From Betaproteobacteria bacterium (GTDB lineage Bacteria; Pseudomonadota; Gammaproteobacteria; Burkholderiales; SG8-39), in assembly GCA_029883975.1 (NCBI GenBank), contig JAOUIL010000005.1, forward strand, positions 1 through 64,000: a DNA stretch of 64,000 nucleotides, written 5' to 3'. The position numbers and the translations under genes were made by a program. The notes under the pieces are model-generated. The model saw nothing but the letters and a program-made list of their open reading frames with translations. It was not told the origin of the DNA and did not search any database. Position 1 is the first letter of the stretch. Every line of letters begins with the position of its first letter. Below, one piece after another: positions 29,178-37,258 of this stretch.

Positions 29178-30587
29178 ATGGCACTTTCGCAACCGGCGGC
29201 GCGCATCGACAGCAGCGATCCGCAACTCGTCGCGCTGCGCGTTCCCCCGCATTCCCTGGAGGCCGAGCAGTCCGTGCTCGGCGGCCTGCTGCTCGACAAC
29301 CAGGCGTTCGACCGCATCGGCGACATCGTCTCGGGCGCCGATTTCTACCGCGACGACCACCGGCGCATCTGGCGGCACGTCGCCAAGCTGATCGAGGCGG
29401 GCAAGCCCGCTGACGTGGTCACCGTCTCCGAGTCGATCGAGGCGAGCGAGGACAAGGACAAGACCGGCGGCGCCGCCTACCTGGGCGCGCTGGCGCAGAA
29501 CACGCCCAGCGCGCTCAACATCCGGCGCTACGCGGAACTGGTGCGCGAGCGCGCGGTGCAGCGGCGCCTTGCCCAGGTGGCCACGGAGATCGCCGAGAAC
29601 GCGCTCAGCCCCTCGGGCAAGGACGTGTCGCAGATCCTCGACGAGGCCGAGTCGAGGATCCTGGAGATCGGCGAGACGGGCTCGCGCCACGGGCAGGGGC
29701 TGGAAGAGATCAAGCCGGTGCTGGCGCGCGTGCTGGAGCGCATCGACCACCTGTACCATCGCGACAACCCGTCCGACGTCACCGGCGTCCCGACCGGGTT
29801 CAACGACCTCGACAGCAAGACCGCCGGCCTGCAGCCCGGCGAGCTGATCATCGTCGCCGGCCGCCCGTCGATGGGCAAGACCGCTTTCGCGCTCAACATC
29901 GCCGAGCACGTGGCGCTGCATGCGCTGCTGCCGGTCGCGGTGTTCAGCATGGAAATGAGCGGCACGCAGCTCGCCACGCGCCTGCTCGGCTCGATCGCGC
30001 GCGTCGACCAGCACAAGATGCGCACCGGGCGCCTGTCGGACGCGGAGTGGCACGACCTGTCCGAGGCCATGGGCCGGCTGCACGACGCGCCGATCTTCAT
30101 CGACGAGACGGCGGCGCTCAACGCGCTGGAGGTGCGCTCGCGCGCGCGGCGCCTGTGGCGCCAGTTCGGCGGCAAGCTCGGCCTGGTGGTGGTCGACTAC
30201 CTGCAGCTCATGAGCTCGAGCAACCCGAAGGCGGGCGAGAATCGCGCCACCGAGCTCTCGGAGATCTCGCGCTCCATGAAGGCGCTGGCCAAGGAGCTGA
30301 GCGTGCCGGTGATCGCGCTGTCGCAGCTGTCGCGCGCGGTCGAGACCCGCAACGACAAGCGCCCGATGATGTCCGACCTGCGCGAGTCGGGCGCCATCGA
30401 GCAGGACGCCGACGTGATCCTGTTCATCTACCGCGACGAGGTCTACTACCCGGAGAAGCCCGAGGCCAAGGGCCGCGCCGAAGTGATCATCGGCAAGCAG
30501 AGGAACGGCCCGATCGGCAAGGTCGAGCTCACCTTCCTCGGCCAGCATACGCGCTTCGCCAATTTCGCCGACCCCGGCACCTTCTGA
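29178..30587 (+). CDS. dnaB: Replicative DNA helicase DnaB
   Basis: The 469-residue hexameric 5'-3' helicase unwinds DNA at the replication fork. The N-terminal domain opens R-V-P-P-H-S-L-E-A-E-Q-S-V-L-G-G-L-L-L-D-N. The RecA-like domain has Walker A in A-G-R-P-S-M-G-K-T and Walker B in L-V-V-V-D-Y-L-Q-L-M, with R-E-S-G-A-I-E-Q-D-A-D near the end. No intein is present. I chose ATG 29178 over an upstream TTG at 29145 because a -10-like hexamer ends just before it and the N terminus matches the family. Confidence 0.96.
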   Translation: MALSQPAARIDSSDPQLVALRVPPHSLEAEQSVLGGLLLDNQAFDRIGDIVSGADFYRDDHRRIWRHVAKLIEAGKPADVVTVSESIEASEDKDKTGGAAYLGALAQNTPSALNIRRYAELVRERAVQRRLAQVATEIAENALSPSGKDVSQILDEAESRILEIGETGSRHGQGLEEIKPVLARVLERIDHLYHRDNPSDVTGVPTGFNDLDSKTAGLQPGELIIVAGRPSMGKTAFALNIAEHVALHALLPVAVFSMEMSGTQLATRLLGSIARVDQHKMRTGRLSDAEWHDLSEAMGRLHDAPIFIDETAALNALEVRSRARRLWRQFGGKLGLVVVDYLQLMSSSNPKAGENRATELSEISRSMKALAKELSVPVIALSQLSRAVETRNDKRPMMSDLRESGAIEQDADVILFIYRDEVYYPEKPEAKGRAEVIIGKQRNGPIGKVELTFLGQHTRFANFADPGTF

Positions 30588-30622
30588 GACAATCGGCGCC
30601 TCGCGACCGACCGGAGGCTGAC

Positions 30623-30862
30623 ATGGCCGAGCCGCTGATTCCGCAGAAATCTCCCTACGCGGTGGAGCTCGCGCCCGGGGACTACTGGTGGTGCGCCTGC
30701 GGGCAATCCAAGCGCCAGCCGTTCTGCGACGGCTCGCACAAGGGCGGGCCGTTCACGCCGGTCAAGTTCTCGGTGGCGGAGGCGCAGAAGGTCTGGCTGT
30801 GCGGCTGCAAGCACACCGCCAAGCAGCCGTTCTGCGACGGCACGCACCAGAAGATCACGTAA
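30623..30862 (+). CDS. Double CDGSH iron-sulfur protein
   Basis: The 79-residue protein carries two CDGSH-type motifs, each able to hold a 2Fe-2S cluster with three cysteines and one histidine. The first is C-A-C-G-Q-S-K-R-Q-P-F-C-D-G-S-H and the second C-G-C-K-H-T-A-K-Q-P-F-C-D-G-T-H. This tandem arrangement is known from the MiNT-like group. No signal or membrane segment is present, so it is a soluble redox or cluster-transfer protein. A GGAGG ribosome site precedes the ATG. It follows dnaB by 35 bases. Confidence 0.9.
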   Translation: MAEPLIPQKSPYAVELAPGDYWWCACGQSKRQPFCDGSHKGGPFTPVKFSVAEAQKVWLCGCKHTAKQPFCDGTHQKIT

Positions 30863-30908
30863 GAGCGGCGCCCGCGCGTTCCGCGCGAGCAAGATTGCGG
30901 AACGGGAG

Positions 30909-31751
30909 TTACTTCTTCGTCGCGCTCCAGCGGCCCTCGATGCCGCCGTCGCCGCGGAACGCGCCTTCCATGCGCGCGCCGCTCACGCGCCCCTGCAGCT
31001 CGCGGCGCACGCCGCGGTTGTCCACGTAGGCGAAGGCGATCTCGAAGCCGCGCAGCCGCGGCTCGCGCAGCCCGCCCAGCATGTTGCCCAGGGCGACCGT
31101 GCCCTCGAGCTTCTGGTAGCGCTGCTCGAGGGTCATCTCCAGCTTCTCGCTGGCGCCGCCGCCGGTGACCTCCAGTATCCAGGTGCCGGCGACGCTGGCC
31201 GGCACGACCCAGAAATAGGCGCGCCGCCCGTCGAGGCTCGAGACCTCGTCGGCCTCCCAGTCGTCCATGCTGAACGAGTGCGACACCACGCGCGTGCCGG
31301 GGCGCATGGCGAGGAGCTGCGGCCTGAGCTTCAGGTTGAGCGCCGGCAGCAGGTACATCGTGACCACGGTCGCCTGCGAGAACTCGGTGACGAAGATGTC
31401 GCCCTGCACGATGCGCGCCTTGCCCGCGACGCCCGCCTTCTCGACGTTGCGCTGGGCGTGCTTGGCCATCTCCGGGTTGTACTCGATGCCCATGGCGCGC
31501 GCGCCGAATTTCCTGGCCGCGGCGATGGCGATCTTGCCGTCGCCCGCGCCCAGGTCGACGACGTAGTCGTTGGCCGTGACCTGCGCCATGCGCAGCATGC
31601 GGTCGACCACGTCGTCGGGCGTCGGCACCCAGATGACGTCCTTGCCCGCCTGTCCGACGTGCGGCTCGTAGTCCTTGTTCTTCTGCGCGGCGGCGGGCAG
31701 GCAGAGGAGGAACGCGGCCAGCGCCGCGGCGGCGGGGCGAAGCAATTGCAC
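30909..31751 (-). CDS. SAM-dependent methyltransferase-like protein with signal peptide
   Basis: The 280-residue protein has a class I methyltransferase core; motif I is V-V-D-L-G-A-G-D-G-K-I-A-I-A-A-A-R. A strong signal peptide (L-L-R-P-A-A-A-A-L-A-A-F-L-L-C-L-P-A-A-A-Q) precedes it, which is unusual because SAM is cytoplasmic. The last ~75 residues form a separate beta-rich stretch. The GTG at 31751 is chosen because AGGAG lies seven bases before it; the longer frame upstream runs into the PhoH gene. Target unknown. It may be a SAM-independent relative or a non-exported protein. Confidence 0.83.
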   Translation of the reverse strand: MQLLRPAAAALAAFLLCLPAAAQKNKDYEPHVGQAGKDVIWVPTPDDVVDRMLRMAQVTANDYVVDLGAGDGKIAIAAARKFGARAMGIEYNPEMAKHAQRNVEKAGVAGKARIVQGDIFVTEFSQATVVTMYLLPALNLKLRPQLLAMRPGTRVVSHSFSMDDWEADEVSSLDGRRAYFWVVPASVAGTWILEVTGGGASEKLEMTLEQRYQKLEGTVALGNMLGGLREPRLRGFEIAFAYVDNRGVRRELQGRVSGARMEGAFRGDGGIEGRWSATKK

Positions 31752-31786
31752 GGTGGGCACTCCTGCGATGAACGGAAAGGCGGAGT

Positions 31787-33208
31787 TTACAGCGCCGTGG
31801 CCGCGTGGTCCGCGAGGCGCGAGCGCTCGCCGCGGGCGAGCGTCACGTGGCCGGCGTGCGGCCACCCCTTCATGCGGTCGACCACGTAGGTCAGGCCCGA
31901 GGAGCCCTCCGTCAGGTACGGCGTGTCGATCTGCGCGATGTTGCCCAGGCACACCACCTTGGTGCCCGGCCCGGCGCGCGTCACCAGGGTCTTCATCTGC
32001 TTGGGCGTGAGGTTCTGCGCTTCGTCGATGATCAGCCATTTGTTGACGAACGTGCGGCCGCGCATGAAGTTGAGCGACTTCACCTTGATGCGCGAGCGCA
32101 CCAGGTCGCGGGTGGCGGCGCGGCCCCATTCGCCGCCGGACTCGTCCGAGGCGTTGAGCACGTCGAGGTTGTCCTCGAGCGCGCCCATCCACGGCAGCAT
32201 CTTCTCCTCCTCGGTGCCGGGCAGAAAGCCGATGTCCTCGCCGAGCGGCACGGTGACGCGCGTCATGATGATCTCGCTGTAGCGCTTCTGGTCCAGCACC
32301 TGCGTCAGGGCCGCCGCCAGCGCGAGGATGGTCTTGCCCGTGCCCGCCTGCCCGAGCAGCGTCACGAAGTCGATCGCCGGGTTCATCAGCAGGTTGAGGG
32401 CGAAGTTCTGCTCGCGGTTGCGCGCCGTGATCCCCCAGACGGCGTTCTTGGCGTGCGTGTAGTCGCGCACCGTTTCCAGCACCGCGGAGCGCCCGGCGGC
32501 CTCCTTCACCATGGCGTACAGCGGCCGCTCGCCGCTGTCGTCGTACACGAACTCGTTCAGCTGCAGCTTGGGCACCAGCGGACCGCGCACGCGGTAGTAC
32601 GTATGGCCGTCCTTCTTCCAGGACTCCATGTCGCGGCCGTGCGTGTCCCAGAAGTCCGCCGGCAGCGCGCGCACCCCGGCGTACAGGACGTCGGTGTCCT
32701 CGAGCACCTTGTCGTTGAAGTAGTCCTCGGCCGCCAGCCCGAGCGCGCGCGCCTTGACGCGCATGTTGATGTCCTTGGACACGAGGATCACCTGGCGCTG
32801 CGGCTGCTCGCGCTGCAGGTGGCGCACCACCTGCAGGATCTGGTTGTCGGTCTTGCCGGCCGCGAACGTGGCCGGCAGGTCGCCGTTGATGGCCTGGGTC
32901 TGCAGGTACAGGCGCCCGCCGGCCGCGGCGCCGGCGCGCGTGCGGATGGCGAGGCCGGCCCGGATGTCGGCGACCGAGTCGGACACGATCTCGTCCAGGA
33001 AGCGGCTCGCCTGGCGCGCGTTGCGCGCCACGTCCGACAGGCCCTTCTTGTGGTTGTCGAGCTCCTCGAGCGTGCCGATCGGCAGGTAGACGTCGTGCTC
33101 CTCGAAGCGGAACAGGCTCGTCGGGTCGTGCATCAGCACGTTGGTGTCGAGGACGAAGAGCTTGGTGACGCGCGGCTTCTTCTGCCTGGAGCGGGGCTTG
33201 TTCGCCAT
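31787..33208 (-). CDS. PIN-PhoH fusion ATPase (PhoH2-like)
   Basis: The 473-residue protein has an N-terminal PIN-type RNase domain (F-V-L-D-T-N-V-L-M-H-D-P, with acidic residues on later strands) and a C-terminal PhoH ATPase domain with the P-loop G-Q-A-G-T-G-K-T and D-E-A-Q-N-L-T-P. PhoH2 proteins couple RNA unwinding and cleavage. I chose the ATG at 33208. A TTG at 33289 has a better AGGAGG site, but the 27 extra codons show much lower third-position GC than the rest. It follows bcp on the same strand. Confidence 0.9.
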   Translation of the reverse strand: MANKPRSRQKKPRVTKLFVLDTNVLMHDPTSLFRFEEHDVYLPIGTLEELDNHKKGLSDVARNARQASRFLDEIVSDSVADIRAGLAIRTRAGAAAGGRLYLQTQAINGDLPATFAAGKTDNQILQVVRHLQREQPQRQVILVSKDINMRVKARALGLAAEDYFNDKVLEDTDVLYAGVRALPADFWDTHGRDMESWKKDGHTYYRVRGPLVPKLQLNEFVYDDSGERPLYAMVKEAAGRSAVLETVRDYTHAKNAVWGITARNREQNFALNLLMNPAIDFVTLLGQAGTGKTILALAAALTQVLDQKRYSEIIMTRVTVPLGEDIGFLPGTEEEKMLPWMGALEDNLDVLNASDESGGEWGRAATRDLVRSRIKVKSLNFMRGRTFVNKWLIIDEAQNLTPKQMKTLVTRAGPGTKVVCLGNIAQIDTPYLTEGSSGLTYVVDRMKGWPHAGHVTLARGERSRLADHAATAL

Positions 33209-33272
33209 GTCGGTGGAGGGTGCGGCGGGTTCTGCGATCCGGTCTTGTTCGAAAGGCTGGTCGACCGGTGAA

Positions 33273-33728
33273 TCAGAGGGTCTTAACAAAGTCGAGTACC
33301 TCCTGTGCGTGGCCGGGAACCTTCACGCCGCGCCATTCGCGCGCCAGGCGCCCTTCGCCGTCGATGACGAAGGTGCTGCGCTCGATGCCGCGGACCTTCT
33401 TGCCGTACATGCTCTTCAACTTGATGACGCCGAACTGCGCGCAGGCCTTTTCCTCGGCGTCGGACAGCAGCTCGAACGGAAAGTGCATCTTCGCCTTGAA
33501 GTTCTCGTGCGACTTGAGCGAGTCGCGCGAGATGCCGAACACTTCGCAGCCCGCGCGGCGGAAGTTCATGTGCAGGTCGCGGAACTGCATGCCCTCGGTG
33601 GTGCAGCCGGGAGTGTTGTCCTTCGGGTAGAAATAGAGCACCAGCTTCTTGCCGCGGTGCTCGGAGAGCCGGAACGTGCCTGCGCCGGTGGAGGGCAGGG
33701 AAAAGTCCGGAACGGATCTTCCTGGCAT
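33273..33728 (-). CDS. bcp: Thioredoxin-dependent peroxiredoxin (BCP/PrxQ type)
   Basis: The 151-residue peroxidase reduces hydrogen and lipid peroxides. The peroxidatic cysteine C42 lies in D-N-T-P-G-C-T-T-E-G, with R-S-T-F-V-I-D near the C terminus. E. coli Bcp has a second cysteine five residues later; here that position is methionine, so resolution must use another cysteine (C61 is near) or a thiol partner. It is transcribed ahead of the PhoH gene. A 125-base gap with no gene separates it from cysB. Confidence 0.93.
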   Translation of the reverse strand: MPGRSVPDFSLPSTGAGTFRLSEHRGKKLVLYFYPKDNTPGCTTEGMQFRDLHMNFRRAGCEVFGISRDSLKSHENFKAKMHFPFELLSDAEEKACAQFGVIKLKSMYGKKVRGIERSTFVIDGEGRLAREWRGVKVPGHAQEVLDFVKTL

Positions 33729-33853
33729 CCAGGCGCAGTCTTAAGCCGCGTTCTCAGGTATGAGCTGCAACATTTTCATTGGACACGTTTTTCGTTACGG
33801 CCGCAAGCGGCGCGCAGGGGCCTGAAATCAAAGACCTTTTTTGTCGGGCCACG

Positions 33854-34798
33854 CTAGAGCTCGTAGCGCGAGCCCTCGGCGCCAGTGACCGCCGGCTCGA
33901 CGATCGAGCGGGGCAGGTGGGGCACGAAGGACTCGATGAAATCGTAGGCGTAGCGCCGCAGATAGGCGCCGCGCTTGATCCCCAGGCGCGTGGTGCTCGA
34001 TTCGAACAGGTGCGAGGCGTCGAGCGCCTTGAGGCCGCGGTCGCGCTTCGCGTCGAACGCCATGCTCGCCATGATACCCACGCCGAGGCCGAGCTCGACG
34101 TAGGTCTTGATCACGTCGGCGTCCAGCGCGGTCAGCACCACCTTCGGCGCGAGGCCGCGCTGCTCGAAGGCCTTTTCGACCAGCGAGCGGTTGGCGAACG
34201 CGAAGTCGTACGTGACGACCGGGTAACGGGCCACTGCCTCGAGCGTCAGCGGCTTTACGCGCGCCAGCGGGTGGCCCGCCGGCACCACCACGCAGCGGTT
34301 CCACCGGTAGCAGGGCAGGGAGACGAGCCCGGCAACCTCGGCAATCTGCTCGGTGGCGATGGCGAAGTCGGCTTCGCCCTGCAGCACCATCTCGCAGATC
34401 TGGGTCGGATTGCCCTGGTGGATGACGAGCTGCACGTCTGGGTAGCTGCGCTTGAAGGCGGCCACTGCCTTCGGCAGCGCGTAGCGCGCCTGCGTGTGCG
34501 TGGTGGCGATGATGAGGGAGCCCAGCTTCCCGTGAGCGAACTCCTCGCCCGCGCGCTTCAAGTTGGCCGCCTCGGCGAGGATGCGCTCGGCGATCGCCAG
34601 CACCGCGCGCCCGGGCTCGGTGACGGCGGTCAGGCGCTTGCCGTGGCGCACGAAGATCTCCACGCCCAGCTCGTCCTCGAGATCCTTGATCTGGCGCGAG
34701 ACGCCCGGCTGCGAGGTGTGCAGGGCGTCGGCGGCCGCGGAGACGCTCAGTTCGCGCCGCGCAACCTCGGCCAGGTAACGGAGCTGCTGCAATTTCAT
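33854..34798 (-). CDS. cysB: CysB-type LysR regulator of sulfur assimilation
   Basis: The 314-residue LysR-family protein has an N-terminal winged helix (M-K-L-Q-Q-L-R-Y-L-A-E-V-A, then S-A-A-A-D-A-L-H-T-S-Q-P-G-V-S-R-Q-I), typical of CysB/Cbl. The periplasmic-binding-like effector domain follows; in CysB it senses O- and N-acetylserine and sulfate. It is divergent from cysI across 73 bases, and probably activates it. The ATG at 34798 gives the usual CysB N terminus; an in-frame TTG lies seven codons upstream. Confidence 0.94.
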   Translation of the reverse strand: MKLQQLRYLAEVARRELSVSAAADALHTSQPGVSRQIKDLEDELGVEIFVRHGKRLTAVTEPGRAVLAIAERILAEAANLKRAGEEFAHGKLGSLIIATTHTQARYALPKAVAAFKRSYPDVQLVIHQGNPTQICEMVLQGEADFAIATEQIAEVAGLVSLPCYRWNRCVVVPAGHPLARVKPLTLEAVARYPVVTYDFAFANRSLVEKAFEQRGLAPKVVLTALDADVIKTYVELGLGVGIMASMAFDAKRDRGLKALDASHLFESSTTRLGIKRGAYLRRYAYDFIESFVPHLPRSIVEPAVTGAEGSRYEL

Positions 34799-34805
34799 AA
34801 GGACA

Positions 34806-34821
34806 ATTTGATATAACAAAT
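34806..34821. promoter_or_regulatory. LysR-type inverted repeat in the cysB-cysI spacer
   Basis: ATTTG and CAAAT face each other around ATATAA. The sequence also fits the T-N11-A pattern recognised by LysR-type regulators. It lies about 15 bases before the -35 of the cysI promoter and next to the cysB start, so CysB is the likely binder. Binding is inferred. Confidence 0.5.
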
Positions 34822-34835
34822 GAATTTCTTAGTCT

Positions 34836-34863
34836 TTGAAAGCATATCACGGGCCGGTAGCAT
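34836..34863 (+). promoter_or_regulatory. cysI promoter, short or no leader
   Basis: TTGAAA (-35, 34836-34841), a 16-base spacer and TAGCAT (-10, 34858-34863) precede the cysI ATG at 34872 by only eight bases. This again predicts a transcript with almost no leader. No ribosome site is visible. Confidence 0.6.
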
Positions 34864-34871
34864 CTGCGCCC

Positions 34872-36545
34872 ATGTACCGCTATGACGACATCGACCAGCG
34901 GATCGTCGACGAGCGCGTCGCGCAATTCCGCGAGCAGACGCGGCGCCACCTCGCCGGGCAGCTCCCGGACGACGACTTCAAGCCGCTGCGGCTGCAGAAC
35001 GGCCTCTATCTGCAGCGCTACGCGCCGATGCTGCGCGTCGCCATTCCCTACGGCATCCTTTCTGCGCGGCAGCTGCGCATGCTCGCGCACATCGCGCGCG
35101 CCTACGACCGCGGCTACGGCCATTTCTCCACGCGCCAGAACCTGCAGTTCAACTGGCCGCGGCTCGAAGACGTGCCCGACATCCTGGAGCACCTGGCGAG
35201 CGTGCAGATGCACGCCATCCAGACCTCCGGCAACTGCATCCGCAACATCACCGCCGATCATCTGGCCGGCGTGGCGCGCGACGAGATCGTCGATTCGTTC
35301 GTCTGGTGCGAGATCCTGCGCCAGTGGTCCGCCTTGCACCCCGAGTTCGCCTTCCTGCCGCGCAAGTTCAAGATGGCGGTGAACGGCGCGCGCACCGATC
35401 GCGCGGCGACGTTCCTGCACGACATCGGGCTGCACGCGTTGCGCGCGCGCGACGGGGAGATCGGCTTTCGCGTCATCGTCGGCGGCGGCATGGGCCGCAC
35501 GCCGATCGTCGGCCAGGTGATCCGCGAGTTCCTGCACTGGCCGCACTTGCTGACCTACGTCGAGGCGGTCCTGCGCGTCTACAACCGGCACGGACGGCGC
35601 GACAACCCGTACAAGGCGCGCATCAAGATCCTGGTGAAGGCGCGCGGCATCGAGGCGCTCCGCGACGAGGTCGAGGCGGAGTGGCTGCACCTGAAGGACG
35701 GCCCGTCCACGCTCACCGAGGTGGAGGTGCGCCGCGTCGCGGGCCGCTTCACGCGACCGGCCTACGAGATGCTGCAGGATATCGAGCTGCCGCAGGACGG
35801 ACCCTTCGGTGCCTGGCGCAGGCGCAACGTGCACCCGCACAAGCGGGCCGGCTATGCGGCGCTCACGCTTTCCCTGAAGAAGACCGGGGTGCCCCCCGGG
35901 GACGTGACCGGAGCGCAGATGGACGCGGTCGCCGACCTGGCCGAGCGCTACAGCTTCGGCGAGCTGCGCGTCACGCACGAGCAGAACCTCGTGTTCGCCG
36001 ACGTGCGCCAGGACCGGCTGGAGGCGCTGTGGCGCGAGCTGCGCGCGCTCGGCCTGGCCACGCCCAACATCGGGCTGCTCACCAACATCATCGCCTGCCC
36101 GGGCGGCGACTTCTGCTCGCTGGCGAACGCCAAGTCGATCCCGGTCGCCGAAGCCATCCAGCGGCTGTTCGACGACCTCGACTACCTGCACGACATCGGC
36201 GAGCTCGACCTCAACATCTCCGGCTGCATGAACTCCTGCGGCCACCACCATGTCGGCCACATCGGCATCCTCGGCGTCGACAAGAACGGCGAGGAGTGGT
36301 ACCAGGTCACCATTGGCGGCAGCCAGTCGCCCGCCGCGCTCGGCAGGGTCATCGGCCCGTCCTTCGCGCAGCACGAGGTCCCCTGGGTGGTCGAGCGGCT
36401 GATCGAGGTCTACCTTGCCGGGCGCGACAGCGACGCCGAGCGCTTCGTCGACACGGTGCGGCGCATCGGCATCGAGCCCTTCCAGGAGCACGTCTATGCC
36501 CACGCTCATTCGCCGCGGCGCCATCGAGAGTCCGCCGTCGCCTGA
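34872..36545 (+). CDS. cysI: Sulfite reductase hemoprotein
   Basis: The 557-residue siroheme enzyme of the sulfite/nitrite reductase family reduces sulfite to sulfide. Two ferredoxin-like and catalytic repeats are visible. The cluster motif C-P-G-G-D-F-C ... G-C-M-N-S-C-G near residues 410-460 binds the siroheme-4Fe-4S centre. The divergent cysB and the trailing DUF934 gene favour sulfite over nitrite as substrate. A distinct flavoprotein subunit is not present here, and cysH, cysD and cysN do not follow. ATG 34872 is chosen; an upstream in-frame start lies in the regulatory region. Confidence 0.92.
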   Translation: MYRYDDIDQRIVDERVAQFREQTRRHLAGQLPDDDFKPLRLQNGLYLQRYAPMLRVAIPYGILSARQLRMLAHIARAYDRGYGHFSTRQNLQFNWPRLEDVPDILEHLASVQMHAIQTSGNCIRNITADHLAGVARDEIVDSFVWCEILRQWSALHPEFAFLPRKFKMAVNGARTDRAATFLHDIGLHALRARDGEIGFRVIVGGGMGRTPIVGQVIREFLHWPHLLTYVEAVLRVYNRHGRRDNPYKARIKILVKARGIEALRDEVEAEWLHLKDGPSTLTEVEVRRVAGRFTRPAYEMLQDIELPQDGPFGAWRRRNVHPHKRAGYAALTLSLKKTGVPPGDVTGAQMDAVADLAERYSFGELRVTHEQNLVFADVRQDRLEALWRELRALGLATPNIGLLTNIIACPGGDFCSLANAKSIPVAEAIQRLFDDLDYLHDIGELDLNISGCMNSCGHHHVGHIGILGVDKNGEEWYQVTIGGSQSPAALGRVIGPSFAQHEVPWVVERLIEVYLAGRDSDAERFVDTVRRIGIEPFQEHVYAHAHSPRRHRESAVA

Positions 36546-36906
36546 GCCGGGCGCGGCGCTGCGCGTCGAGCCGCACGAGGACCCCGCCGCAGTGGCGGAC
36601 CGGCTCGGCAGCGCGGCACGCGTCGAGGTGCATTTCCCGAAGTTCACCGACGGGCGGGGCTACTCGATCGCGCGCCTGCTGCGCGAGCGCTTCGGCTACC
36701 GGGGCGAGTTGCGCGCGGTGGGCGACGTGCCGCGCGACCAGCTGCATTACCTCGCGCGCTGCGGCTTCGACGCCTTCCTGCTGCGCGACGGCGAGGATGC
36801 GAAAGGCGCGCTGGCGGCGCTCGCCGGCTTCTCCGAAGCCTATCAGTCGTCGGTGGACAGGCCGCTGCCGCTGTTCCGCAGGCGGGGTGCTTCGAGCAGC
36901 GCGTGA
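36496..36906 (+). CDS. DUF934 protein, sulfite-reductase associated
   Basis: The 136-residue protein has the DUF934 signature V-E-V-H-F-P-K-F-T-D-G-R-G-Y-S-I-A-R-L-L-R-E-R-F-G-Y-x-G-E-L-R-A-V-G-D-V-x-x-D-Q. The family nearly always follows cysI and is thought to assist sulfite reduction, though its role is not proven. Its start lies inside the last 50 bases of cysI. Its 3' end overlaps the convergent response-regulator gene by 64 bases. Confidence 0.9.
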   Translation: MPTLIRRGAIESPPSPEPGAALRVEPHEDPAAVADRLGSAARVEVHFPKFTDGRGYSIARLLRERFGYRGELRAVGDVPRDQLHYLARCGFDAFLLRDGEDAKGALAALAGFSEAYQSSVDRPLPLFRRRGASSSA

Positions 36907-37247
36907 ATCGCGTCGCATAGCTCGCGCACCGACAGGCGCTTCTGCAGCACGCGCGCGACGCCGGCCTCGGCGGCGAGCGCCCGCAGCTCGTCGCTGACGT
37001 GCCCGGACACCAGGATCACCTCGAGGTCGGCGCGGATCGCGCGCAGCGCGCGCGCCAGGTCGATCCCAGTGGCGCCCGGCATGGCGTGATCGGTGACGAT
37101 GGCGTCGAACGCTTGCGGCGCGGCGCGCAGGGCCCGCTCGGCTTCCTGCGGCGAGGCGAAGGACGTTGTGCGCCAGCCATGGCGCTGCAGGCCCTGCTCC
37201 ATCAGAAAGCGCGTTGCGCGGTCGTCCTCGACGATGGCCACGTGCAT
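36843..37247 (-). CDS. Single-domain response regulator (CheY-like)
   Basis: The 134-residue protein is one receiver domain with no output domain. Acidic pocket residues D8/D9 (V-E-D-D), phosphoacceptor D53 (V-T-D-H-A-M-P-G), the conserved serine near 81 (V-S-G-H) and lysine 103 (L-Q-K-R-L-S) are all present, so it should be phosphorylated. No histidine kinase gene is nearby. It starts 11 bases after the deacetylase stop and is the last gene of the arn operon, which is an unusual place. Confidence 0.9.
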   Translation of the reverse strand: MHVAIVEDDRATRFLMEQGLQRHGWRTTSFASPQEAERALRAAPQAFDAIVTDHAMPGATGIDLARALRAIRADLEVILVSGHVSDELRALAAEAGVARVLQKRLSVRELCDAIHALLEAPRLRNSGSGLSTDD

Positions 37248-37258
37248 GCCCCGGGTCC

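Noticed and set aside
30863-30908. Terminator between the CDGSH and methyltransferase genes.
   Set aside because: A short GC-rich hairpin is visible (CGCGCG-TTC-CGCGCG), but no T-rich tail follows, so it was not annotated.
33209-33289. A TTG at 33289 as the start of the PhoH gene, supported by AGGAGG.
   Set aside because: The added 27 codons have much lower third-position GC than the rest, and the AGGAGG also encodes the end of bcp. It remains the main alternative.
33729-33853. A gene or small RNA in the 125-base gap between bcp and cysB.
   Set aside because: There is a T-run and a small GC hairpin, but no consistent promoter-terminator pair or coding frame.
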